From Tolypocladium sp. Sup5 PDA-1 (lineage: Eukaryota; Ascomycota; Sordariomycetes; Hypocreales; Ophiocordycipitaceae), in assembly GCA_000750105.3 (NCBI GenBank), contig JPHH03000012.1, positions 124,001 to 188,000 of the forward strand: a stretch of 64,000 nt of DNA, written 5' to 3'. The position numbers were made by a program, and so were the translations under genes. Shown here piece by piece: positions 8,538 to 19,008 of the stretch. How positions within the stretch are numbered: position 1 is the stretch's first letter; every line of letters begins with the position of its first letter. Under the pieces are notes generated by a model, which made no database searches, was not told where the DNA came from, and saw nothing but the letters and a program-made list of their open reading frames with translations.

Positions 8538-11226
8538 ATGGCAGGCGCAGTCGCAGGCGCAAAGCCCGACGCGGCAGCAGCTGCCATGGCAAAGCCGCCC
8601 GCTCAGCAGGCGCCTCCTACAGGTGAGTCTGAATTGGCAACCGCACCCCATGCGCCTCACTCCCATCTATGTTCCTTTGTCGTCAGCCCAACGTCTTCCC
8701 CCCTTCTTCTCTCTCCCACCATCACAGTATCTCTTATTACCGAAATGCCTAAAACAACACTGTATTTCTACAAATACGACGAATCTGACATAGACACCCT
8801 CAGTCTCGACTGCCGGACGACTCAAGTACGCCGACCCTCGCAGCTTGCCTAGCTTCCCCTCGTCTGGCCTGGCTCCCGACGGTGCCGCAGCCAGTGCCGC
8901 AGCGTCCCTCGGCTGGTCCAACCAAAAGCCCGTCGAGCTCTGGAAGCCCGACAAGATGTCGTCCGCCTCGGCCGCCGCCGTCCTCGCCAAAGACTACAAG
9001 ATGTCGCCCGCGTGGGAGCCAGCCGCCAATTCGGACGGCCAAAGAGCTGCCATGCTCGCCGTCGGCTCCGCAGGCGTTGCTCTTAAGCAGTCGAGCGCCA
9101 AGACGCCGTCGTCATCCCATTCGCAGGGGTCATGGGGCAACTCGGCCGCGACGCAGGCCTTCAACGCCAACCGCCCGGCCTCGGCGGAACCGACCAACCT
9201 TTCCCACGGCAGCTCCGCCGCGACTCAGGCGTTCAACGCAAATCGAACCCTCTCGATGAAGAAGGCGGCCGAGGTGCCCGCTACGTCGCAGATGGACAGG
9301 TCTCTCGTTGCCGCCAAAGGCGCCATGTCTTCTAGCCATCGGACCAGCGCCTCACAGTCGTCGATTGGCTTCAAGGATGCGCACGCTGCCGAAGCCAGTG
9401 CCGCTGCCAGTGCCCTCAATGGCGCAACTAGGGCGCACCGCGCGTCGATGCAGGCCAAGCCGCCCATGGAGGATGCCGGGGCTGTTTCCGTTACCACCAT
9501 GACTCGAAACATGTTTACCTCGCACCCGCCCGTTAAGCCCGAGGTGGATGAGCAGACTTACAACGAGAGGATTCACCAGTCTGCCGTCGACATGGCCAAG
9601 AAGATGTACCAGCGGCAGCAGAAGATGGCCGACCAGGCAAAGGAAGCACATGCGGAGGGTTCCGAAGCTCCGCAGCCCAGCCCTTACCTCAACCTGCAGG
9701 ACGCCGCCTACAGGCAAGCCCAAGAGCGCTTGGCCAAGCTCCACGATGAGCATCAGCAGAGCCGCGAATATCAAGAATACTACGGCGGCAGCGAAAAGAG
9801 CCCACGGCGCAGGTTCACCGTCACCAACAGGCTGCGACGCCGCTCATCCGGAAGCGACGACATGGACGATCGCCAGCGTTCCCAGAAGATCCGCGAGCAA
9901 ATGTCCATGTTCTCCACCAAGCTGTCCCAGGTTGACAAGGACAAGCGTGAAAAGGACCGCGAGGCGCTTCTGGCTGCCGCGCAGCGCAACGTCAAGGCGC
10001 GTCTCCAAGGCATGGACGAGAAGGTGTATCGGGAGACTGGAAGAGCCAACCCGACCCTGGTGAGCGAGTGGGAGGTCAAGGCTCAGCAGGCGGCCCAGTC
10101 TCGCCACGAGTCTCGGACCGAAAACAAGGGCAAGGTTGATATCGGTGGTGGCAAGTTCATGACCCAGGAAGAAGTCGATGCCATTGCCACCAAGCGAGTG
10201 CAGCCCGTGCTGGACGACATCAACGAAAAGGCCGAGGCCGAGCGTGAGCGACAGGCGGTGCTTAAGATGGAAGAGGAAGCCAGGCGAGAGGAGGGCGAGA
10301 AGCAAAAGACCCGTGAACGGGAGATGAAGGAACTCGAGAGGAAGACCAGGGGTATGCATAACAGGGACTCCGTTAGCATGGCATTTACTAACAACGATTT
10401 GATAGAGCAAGATAAGCAAGAAGAGAAAACCAAGAAGCTGCAGGAGAAGCAGGAAGAAAAGGCTAGAAGGGACGAGGAAAAGGCCGAGGAGCGGGCCAAG
10501 AAGGAGGAGGAGAAGGCTGCTAAAGCAGAACAGAAACGACACGCCAAGGAGGAAAGGCGCAAGTCTAATAAGCCGGAGGCGGCAGCCGTCACCCACGGAA
10601 ATGATGAGGAACACGCTGCTGGTGAAGAGGGAGGCGCCCGAGGCGAAGACGTCCACGACACCAGCAACTTGAGCGGGTTCCATCCGACGGTCGAGACCAG
10701 TGTTGAGTCTCCAGGCTCTGCGCAACGCAAGGCCGAGGGCTCAACGTCGCCGACTTCCAAGGTCAAGGGATGGATCAAGAATCGGTTCTCGCGCGGCAAG
10801 TCGGTCACTGAGCATGACGACAAGAGGCGCAGCTTCGTTGGCGGCGCGGCCATGAAAGGGCCGGGAGCAAATGGAAGCACGGCGAGCCTGGACAACCGGT
10901 CCACGAGCATGAGAGATGTCGCCATTGCCGGAAAAAGCGGCGACGACCACGCCGGCCACGAGGAAACGCGCGCCACGGATGCCGATCACCGCAAAGAGTC
11001 GGCCGAGAATGATCATGAAACAGAAAGGGATTCCCACAGCGTTAGCCCTGTCAGCACGCCTTTGGAAGAAGAGAGGCAGCTCGGGGACAAGGTGGAGGAA
11101 GAGGATGAAGCTCGCAACAGCCGAGTGGTGAGCATGGAGCCTCCACGGCCTATCGCGGATGAGGTCGCGCGCACAAGCAGCAGCCCCACGCGTGACTCTC
11201 GCTTCCGAGAAGAGATGGATCGGTAG
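8538..11226 (+). CDS. EIS1: eisosome protein 1 (Eis1)
   Basis: Eis1 is a component of eisosomes, the cortical structures that shape plasma-membrane furrows in fungi. Exons 8538-8622, 8804-10351 and 10406-11226 give 817 residues. The first intron (181 bp) is frame-checked and joins PPTVSTAGRLKYADPRSLPS. Family-specific blocks are SAAAVLAKDYKMSPAWEP and GSWGNSAATQAFNANR, with a second SSAATQAFNANR copy shortly after. The central region (about residues 430-600) is highly charged and predicted coiled coil, and the tail is disordered and Ser/Glu-rich. The 54-nt second intron (10352-10405) is a multiple of three and stop-free, so it can be missed; it has GTATGC, TTACTAAC and TAG. Not removing it would add 18 residues. 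Confidence 0.88.
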
Positions 11227-11704
11227 ATGGCGTTGTCAATGATTGCATATCAATTTGGACCTGGCAGTTTGGCTGGCGTGATATAAGAGGCGGGTATATA
11301 TATTTCTGGGAATCTTGGGTCAAAGCGTTGTCGTTTTCCTCGGGTCGGGAACAAAGGCTGGCTTGGATATTACTGCGTAACTGCTGTACCACGAGAGCGG
11401 CTTGGATTCAGTTTGTGAGGCAAACGGGGTTGTCGTTTGGAAGTGACGGACATACGAGACGTGGTAATTACGGTGGAAAGATGGCATGTATAGTGTATCA
11501 TGTGAATTTCTAATTCCATCTCATATCATCAACATGTAGCAGTACATCTACCTCGACGCGTCTAGCAACCGAGTCTCTTTCCAAAAGCAAAGCCACGCCA
11601 AGCGGTGACACAAACAAGAGCCAAATGCCCCTTCCATCGTGTATCAGTGTCCAATACCCTCTTAATGACAATTAACGGAACTCCGCCTCTTGCTGGTCTC
11701 CGAC
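11227..11704. other. convergent 3' flanks of EIS1 and the Sfk1-like gene
   Basis: 478 bp between the EIS1 stop and the stop of the convergent membrane-protein gene. It should hold both 3' UTRs. No further gene, RNA or repeat is visible. Confidence 0.5.
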
Positions 11705-12617
11705 TCAAAAGTTGGGCGGGTTCCTGTCCATGGGATACTCGCGCTGGTAGGGGCCGTCACTGTTGCTGGCCCCGGCAGCGACGGCGCCAGCCTCCTCGAC
11801 GTCGCGGGGCTTCTCGAAGCGGGCGCTGTGGTCCTTTGTGTGGATGGCGGGCAGCAGGTCGATGATGAAGGAGAGGATGTAAAAGGTGAAGATGAAGGCG
11901 ACGGCCCACTCGAAGACGGCGGCGACGTCGGTGTGCTTGGTGAAGGAGGTGCTGGCGAAGACGATGGCGAGGACGAGCTCGACGAGGACAAAGGTGAGCT
12001 TGACCCAGAAGGAGGCGCGGAGGACGCGATGCTCGCGGTGCTCTGGAGGCTGTTAGTTGGCTGGAGTATTGAAGCGGCATGGGATCATACTGATGCCGAG
12101 GCGCTGGTACTCCCAGCAGATGAAGACGGCCGAGAGCAGGTATCCCGCAATGAAGAGCAGCAGGAAGATGTCATGCATCTTCTTGTGGGCCGCTACGTCA
12201 AAGATGCTCAGCAGGATGAGCCCAGCCGTGCCGACGAGCGCAAAGATAATGGTCAGCACGGCGAGCACCTTTTCGCCGAGCGACGAGTTGGGCACGAGAC
12301 GGCCGCTATGGCGCAGCCAGCGCTCGGCGGCAAAGGAGAGGTCGAGGGTGACGGTGGTGACGACGGAGCCGGCGATGAAGAGCGGCTTGAGCTCGCCGGC
12401 GCCGACGTTGCTGATGTAGGCGATGGAGGTGCTGGCGCTCATGGACGGGTAGTGGCGGCGGTGGGTGTCGACGATCCAGTGGAGGAGCATCCCGAGGAGC
12501 ATCCCGAACCAGACGAGGCTGGAGAAGACGGGGATGATCTGGACGGGTTAGAGGTGTGGATGCGAGAGGGGAGGAGGAGCAGCATACCCAGAAAGAGATG
12601 ATGCCCCTGGCCGCCAT
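11705..12617 (-). CDS. Frag1/DRAM/Sfk1-family multi-pass membrane protein
   Basis: Exons 12617-12588, 12538-12091 and 12042-11705 join in frame to 271 residues. The protein has about six hydrophobic segments: IIPVFSSLVWFGMLLGMLLH, then GELKPLFIAGSVVTTVTLDL, VLTIIFALVGTAGLILLSIF, IFLLLFIAGYLLSAVFIC, FWVKLTFVLVELVLAIVF and FEWAVAFIFTFYILSFIID. Between the first two sits the family-like SASTSIAYISNVGAGELKP. This pattern and length match the Frag1/DRAM/Sfk1 group. Yeast Sfk1 works at the plasma membrane with the PI4-kinase Stt4; whether this gene is the Sfk1 orthologue or another member is not settled. The last acceptor could also be 7 nt upstream, but only the AG before AGCACCG keeps frame. It is convergent with EIS1. 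Confidence 0.78.
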
Positions 12618-13878
12618 GGTGGGCTAGGATGGGGTACAAGAGATGCTGTTGAATCGATGTTGAATATGTGTGAGGTCGCCGAGGATGTCTAATCCCCAAG
12701 AGGGGGCGACTGGGTGAGAAGACGCTTGCTGTTTGTCCCAAGCCGTTGCCCGATGTGAGCGCCGAGGGAGGAGCACAATGGCCACGGTCTCACAACACAG
12801 ATCAAGAACGATACAGAGAAACGAGACACGGGTGCATATGTCCGATCCTGGGGTCAGTCTCAACGCGCCGACGAGCCCGTCTTGTTCATGGCGGTGCGCA
12901 AAAAGCCTCGCTGCGACGACGCGACATGCAGAGCCGCGGTGGTGTTTGTGTCTCGGGCGATTCTGCGCCGATGACGTAGGGGACCCGGTAGTCCGGCTGG
13001 TGCCCTGTAACAAGGCGTGGTGGCGGGCAGCGTCATCGTCGATTGTTCGCGTGCCAAGGCGGGCCGCTCGGGAGTGGATTGAGGGTCGATCAGTGGAGGC
13101 TTGACGACGATTTGGGGGAGTGCTGCCAGTGCATTGCATTGGGGGATAGCCAATTGGCTGCACCAGCAAGACTGGGCATTGGTGTTATGGAGCGTTGATT
13201 GCTGACTTGGTGCAAGACTGCCTGCAGTGTTATTCCATCGTAGGACACGGCAGCATTTCGAGCAACCTCAGCACGCGAGCATTTGCGAATCCCCGTGGGC
13301 ATTGGTGATAAGCACCTTGTAACTTATACCGGATTCTAGGGAATAGACGCCCTTTTGAGGCTTGCATTCCATATGTACCTACATAGGTACGGAGGTACAT
13401 ACCTGACCCGGTCTGGTCTGGGCGGGTCGAGTATTGCCGAGTTGGACATGTCGTCCGCAACACTCCCAAGTACGTAGAGTTGAAAACACGACCGTCTGTC
13501 CTTTAGTAACCCAAACCAACCGTTTAATCCCGTTCATGATTCCCGCAATGATAACCAGCGCTGTAGTCCGTACATATTCGGGCACTGGATGCAATCGCAC
13601 GGGCGTTGGAAGTACTTGGGCGCCGCAAGTCAGAGCTGGGGGCGGGTCACTGATAAGATAAGACCTGCTCCAACCTCGCTCAACTTCAACCTCCACCCTT
13701 GACGAAGCAACAGCTCGCATCTTCACTCTGCGCCGCCTACCATCGCGCAACAACACAGCCAACGAGGCCAAGTCGACGACAGCCGCGCTCACGCCATACG
13801 TCCAGCGCGGCACATCGACCCGAAAACGCGACGAAACCTGCAGCTGGTGGCGGCCAGTCCCGCTGCGAGCCGCTCACG
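12618..13878. promoter_or_regulatory. divergent upstream region of the Sfk1-like gene and KIN28
   Basis: 1.26 kb between two divergent start codons. It includes a near-palindrome TACCTACATAGGTACGGAGGTACATACCT at about 13377-13404 split over two half-sites, related to the dispersed GTAC-rich motif seen elsewhere in the window. Open frames here are short, overlapping and unlike any known protein. Confidence 0.45.
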
Positions 13879-15182
13879 ATGGCCGTGTCCCCTGTCGTCG
13901 TCGTCACCACGCAGGAGCACCCGCGGTCCGTCTCCTCGCCACTCAAGAGCGCCCTCACCTCGGGCCAGACGTCGTCCAATGGCACGCCCAAGCCCGCACC
14001 TGCGGCGTCATCAGCGGCTGTCGCAACGCTCCCGCCGACCCTCGACCTCGCCGAGCAGATGAATGAGGAGGAGAAGCGCAAATACGCCAAGGGTAGGTGA
14101 TGCAATGTCTCTCAACCCATCAAGGAGGGACTGTTTGGACTCACAGAATGCGATTTGTAGGCAAGAAACTAGGCGAGGGCACCTACGCCATCGTCTTCCT
14201 CGGCCACCTCCGCGCAAAGCCCTCGACGTTCGTCGCCATCAAGAAGATCAAGGTCCAGAAGGAGTACACCGAGGGCATGGCCCCCGACGCCGTCCGCGAG
14301 CTCAAGCACCTCCAGGAGCTGCACCACCCCAACATCATCTCCCTGCTCTCCGTCTTCTCCTCCAAGGACCAGAACCTCAACCTCGTGCTCGAGTACCTGC
14401 CGCTCGGCGACCTCGAGATGCTCATCCGCGACACGGACCGCGTGCGCTACGGCGCCGCCGACATCAAGGCCTGGATGGGCATGCTCACCCGCGCCGTCTG
14501 GTTCTGCCACGAGAGCTTCGTCCTGCACCGCGACATCAAGCCCAACAACCTGCTCATCGCCGCCGACGGCGAGGTCAAGCTCGCCGACTTTGGCCTCGCG
14601 CGCTCCTTTGCCGACCCGCACCAGAACATGACGTCCAACGTCATCACGCGCTGGTACCGCCCGCCCGAGCTGCTCTTCGGCGCGCGCCACTACGGTGGCG
14701 CCGTCGATGTCTGGTCCGTCGGCACCGTCTTCGCCGAGCTCATCATGCGCGCGCCCTACCTGCCGGGCAACAACGAGCTCGACCAGGTCAAGCTCATCTG
14801 CGAGGCCATCGGCACGCCCACCGACGACAACTGGCCCGGCGTCACCCGCCTGCCCGAGTACACGGTCCCCGGCCAGCACCCCGTCCGCGGCCGCGACTGG
14901 TACGAGATGCGCTTCGGCACCGTCGGCCGCGACGGCGTCGACCTGCTCATGCGCACCCTCGCCCTCGACCCCAAGAAGCGCATCACCGCCCGCGACATGC
15001 TGCGCCACCCCTGGTGGCACTCGGAGCCCAAGCCCACGCGCAAGGAGGACCTGCCGCGCAAGAACGCCGGCGGCGAGGAACAGATGGGCGCCGACCTGAA
15101 GCGGCGGCCGGGCGTCGTGGGCGGCGAGGACAGCGACAGGGGGGCCAAGGTGGCGCGCAAGCTGGACTTTGGGGCGCGATGA
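13879..15182 (+). CDS. KIN28: cyclin-dependent kinase of TFIIH (Kin28/CDK7)
   Basis: Kin28 phosphorylates the RNA polymerase II C-terminal domain as part of TFIIH. Exons 13879-14092 and 14161-15182 give 411 residues. A low-complexity N-terminal extension of about 70 residues precedes the kinase domain, which begins GKKLGEGTYAIVFLGHL. Visible kinase motifs are VAIKKIKV (Lys), HRDIKPNN (catalytic Asp at about residue 196), ADFGLARSF, the T-loop MTSNVITRWYRPPELLFGA and the CMGC-type DVWSVGTVFAELI. The Thr in SNVITRWYRPPE region is the activating site by family analogy. The intron has GTAGGT and ends TTTGTAG, and falls just before the glycine loop. It is convergent with RCY1, 278 bp between stops. 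Confidence 0.92.
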
Positions 15183-15460
15183 GGGTGATTGATGTGTCGT
15201 TGCGGTTGATGCAAAAGTACGAGGAGCATGGTTTAGGCGCCAGGGGCATAGAGGCATTCATGGGCATTCACGGCGTTAAAGGGTTCAAGACTGGCTCAGT
15301 TAGGATTGCAATGTATGGTATCATCTACCAGGCTAGTCATGCAGATATACATCAACTTTATACGCTCATCCGCCGCCCTCGCCGTTATCCAACTCGGCAA
15401 CTCGTGAATGCTCGCATCTGCCACCCCCCATTACCATTCATTCCTGTACCCCCGGGGCAT

Positions 15461-18255
15461 CTACATCACCGCGCACTCCATCCCGTACATGGCCCTCTCG
15501 ACGCTCTTGCGCACCTGGTACCAGTCGGCCCGCCGCTGCGCATACTCGTACACCTCCTCGGCGCGGAACACGCCCCCGAAGCGGTCCCCGTCGGCAATCA
15601 CGGCGGCCATGTCGCGCGCGTGGGACGGGTCGATGAGGTAGATCTGGCTGAGCTCGCGCAACGCCGAGAAGTAGGCCAGCAGATCCTGGTTGCGCAGGCC
15701 GCGGATGTACTCGGCGTAGAGGTTCATGTCGGCAATGAGCTTGATGGCGCCGTCGGTGCTGACGCGCTGCCGCTTGAGGTGCTTGCAGATGGCCGTGAAG
15801 AGGCGCTGCCCGACCTCGCCGTTGAAGACGTCGAGCATGGCCTTGTCCGTCGTGCCGACGAGCATCTTGGTGTGCGACGACACGAGCTCGACAATGCGCC
15901 GCGCCGTGGACGTGGGCCCAATGTCTGGCTCCGAGATGGCCATGGTCTTCCTGTCGCCCGCCGAAGACGACGTCGGGGGCAGCGGGTTGTAGTCGGTGGG
16001 CAGCTGCGTCGTGCCGTGCAGGAACTCGACCTCGTCCATGAGCACGTCGATGCCCCGGTTGAGGCCCGCCGCGACGCTCTCGTCGAGCATCTGCTCAAAC
16101 TTCTTCTTGGCCAGGCCCGCCGGGTCCAGGAAGTCGTTCTTGTCGGCAATCTTGGGCGCCGCCAGCTGCTGCTCGTAGAAAACGTCAATCATCTGCGAGA
16201 TGAGGTCGCCCACGTTGACCAGCTCGATAAAGGTAACCAGCGGCGCCACCCCCTTCTGGTCGTGGTCGCTGACGTCGCGCGGGTTGTAGTGCGACAAGTG
16301 CCCGACGGCCGTCTCGAAGCCGGGCTTGACGTGCCGCTGGCCCAGGATGCGCAGTAGCACGACGAACATGTTGGCGCACTGCTCCCGCGCCTCGCCTCCG
16401 ACCTGCCCGCCGAGGGGGATGAGCACGGCGGCCCGCCCCAGGCTCGTCTGCGCCGTGTGGACCAGGTTCAGCGCAACCTCGATGCTGCAGAGCGACTTTA
16501 TGCCCTCCAGCTTGGACGCCATGAGGGCCGCCTTGGCCGCGAGCTCGTCCGTCGGGGCCTTGCCGGGAAGCGGGCTCGCTCGTCCACTCAGCCCAGGCGT
16601 CTCTGGCCGAGATGGCATCGGCGTCACGGCCTGGGACCCGTTCGCCCCAGCGGTCGATGCAGAAGAAGACGTAGCAGCCGCGGGCTTCGCCGTCGCAAAC
16701 GGCGAGCCCATGGGGAAGCTCGGCAGGACCGTGACGGGCATCATGACGACCTTCTTGAAGGAGCTCAGAAAGTCCTTCTTCTCCGCCGACCGGTTTATGT
16801 TGGCCATGTAAAACGACTCGAGCGACAAGTCCTGCTCCGACAGCTTCTTCTCCCACTGCGACACCTCCATCTCGGCGTGCTTGGTGAAGAAGTCCAGCTC
16901 CTCCTGCAGATACAGGTCGAGGTGCGGCTCAAATACCCTGAGCGACAGCTCCTTGGCCTTGGCCGTCATGTCCACCATGGGCCCCTGCGGCGGCGTCAGG
17001 GTCTGGAAGAAGCGCATCGTCTGCTCAAACACGCCCGACACCGCTTTAAGATACGAGGCGATGCTGCGCTCGTGGCACTCGTCAAACAGCGGAGTCGTGT
17101 ACTCCATGATGATATCCTCCCTGACCTTGTCCACAAACTCCCAAAAGACGGTGGCAGGCTCGGGGAAAATGCGCTCCATGATGCCAGCCTGGTCATTGAC
17201 CTTGGCCAGCAGCACCCCGAAGAACCGGCGCGACGGCTCCAGGGATATATCGTCCGCGGTCCCCATATTTAAACACTCTATGGGATTGGCCGTTAGGTCG
17301 CGGTCGCTGAATATCGGGTGCTTCTGTATGAAGAGCTCGATGCCACCGCGAGCACCGTTGAGCGTATGCAAGACGTGCGCATACCGCTTCATCCGCCCGT
17401 CCACGTCCCAGAACTCGTACCCCTGCTCAAACTCTCGCACCACGGCGCTCTCAAAGATGCCCATCATCGAGGCCAGCCTGTGCTCGCGGTCGACGCTGCC
17501 CGCCGTCCAGTCGCTCCTCGCGAACCTCCCCAGGTTCGCCAGCATCTGCGCCTGCTTCTCGGGGTCGCGAAATGCCTTGAATACGATCGGGTCCGCATGG
17601 CTCTTCGCCTTGACCACGTCAAAGTAAAAGGGCGCCAGCGCACCGTATATTTTGCCGAATTCCTGTCTCGCTCCGCCTCTTATGCTCTTGGCGTTCTTAA
17701 AAACGTCCAGGTACGAGTCCGCGTCCTGGGATATGTCCTTGCCCGGCCCGCCGAGGCTCATCGTCTCGAAGCCGTCTCGCAGTTCCGAAGCCGCGCGCCG
17801 TCGTTTTTGCTCCTCGACCGACGCGTCAAAGAGTGTCGACTGTGTTTGCTGCTTTGCTGCTGCTCCGTTGGGTTGTGCAGCGTTACTAGCGGCAGCAGCT
17901 CGTTCTGCGGCCTCGCGCCGCCGTCGTACCGACTCTTCGAATCGTCGCCGCGCCTCCCTCTCGTCCCAGCAGCCCATGCTCTTCAGTCGCGATACCCATC
18001 TTGTATCGTCGTAGACCATCTCTTGTAGCCGGCGAGACGTGCGCGCGACCCGCATCTGGTCGGCAACGGGCAGGTAGTCGAGGATTGTGACCATGATTTC
18101 TGGCAGCATCGAGTCAGCACGGCCACTGGCGCCGTTGGTGAGCGGGATGCCTTCCTACCTGCGGGCAGCTTCGACCTCACATCGATCATCTCGGTGGCCT
18201 TCAGGGCGCTGAGGATCCCGGCGCCTCGAGTGGCCCCATCCTTGTGTCTGTACAT
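15461..18255 (-). CDS. RCY1: recyclin-1, F-box/Sec10-like trafficking protein
   Basis: Rcy1 is an F-box protein with an exocyst Sec10-like region, needed for endosome-to-plasma-membrane recycling. Exons 18255-18159 and 18099-15461 give 911 residues. The 59-bp intron (CTGAC branch motif) splits the F-box, which reads KLPAEIMVTILDYLPVADQM at about residues 29-48. The rest is the helical Sec10-like region with recognisable blocks such as FGKIYGALAPFYFDVVKAKS and IYLIDPSHARDMAAVIADGD. A Ser/Thr/Pro-rich insertion near the middle (SSSASTAGANG onward) is typical disordered sequence. The C-terminus MYGMECAVM has a cysteine near the end, resembling but not matching a strict CaaX box; whether it is prenylated is open. 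Confidence 0.88.
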
Positions 18256-19008
18256 GGTGATGGAGGAGGCGGTGGTATGTACGAAGTACGAAGTACAAAG
18301 GACTGGACAGGTGTAGCGTTGATGGTGCTGCTCGTCACGCAGCACAGCTCGTGGCACGCACCGAACTGTCGGTAGGCGTCGTTCGCTATGTGTTTCCGGG
18401 CCACGAATGACGCATTGTGCTCGTAGAGATCCCGCTCCGTTTTGAGTCGACCTGCTGCGGTGGGTGTGGAAGAATCGAGGATGCAGTGGCTGACGATGCC
18501 CCTGGCCGCGTGCAGGCAGCTAATACGAGGAGCTCCAGCCCCTCTCAGGCTCCCTCCCACACGGCCCGGAGCTGGGTGACGTAGCGCGAGCCTCACCTAC
18601 CCTAGAGCCCAATCCGTCGAATACCGTCAACATGCAAGCACTTGCGCAACGCCCTCCTCACACTCAGTGCCAGCTGGACTTTATATAAATCACGTATTTG
18701 CAGTATTTAACCCGTATTGTATTTACACTTCCTCGGTATAGCCTCGCAAGAACAACACGATGTCTATTTTGTTCCCTAGGTACGCCTCGTGTCCAAACTC
18801 CCACAGGTTTCATCCTGCGGTGGACGTGCTCGCTGCCGATGAAGATGATGTCAACTCCCACAGAATTCCTCCAGTCACGGCTCATGCCCTTAAGCCGTCC
18901 AAGATATGGTCACTTTTTCTAAGCCCCGAACATTTGCCGCCGTTTTCCCAACCGTCTCAGCCCCGGCCTCGTCGTAAAGTCATGTTGCGGATGTCATGCA
19001 ACACACCC
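18256..19008. other. upstream region of RCY1 and 3' flank of HOM3
   Basis: 753 bp. It holds the RCY1 promoter (right side of that gene) and the 3' UTR of the aspartate kinase. At 18279-18296 there are two overlapping copies of TACGAAGTAC. No coding exon is supported. Confidence 0.5.
18279..18296. repeat. tandem TACGAAGTAC near-palindromes
   Basis: Two overlapping copies of the dispersed TACGAAGTAC motif, about 25-40 bp upstream of the RCY1 start codon. See the finding on the dispersed motif. Confidence 0.6.

Noticed and set aside
11690..12601. 303-codon plus-strand frame over the Sfk1-like gene
   Set aside because: Antisense of a coding region with strong membrane segments; its acidic repeats come from reversed hydrophobic codons.
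14169..15257. 362-codon minus-strand frame over KIN28
   Set aside because: Antisense shadow produced by high GC3 codon use; it mirrors the kinase codons.
14063..16357. 764-codon plus-strand open frame across KIN28 and RCY1
   Set aside because: It is a frame-shifted shadow of KIN28 and the antisense of RCY1. The correct frame gives clear kinase motifs, and the translation here is Arg/His/Pro-rich with no domain.
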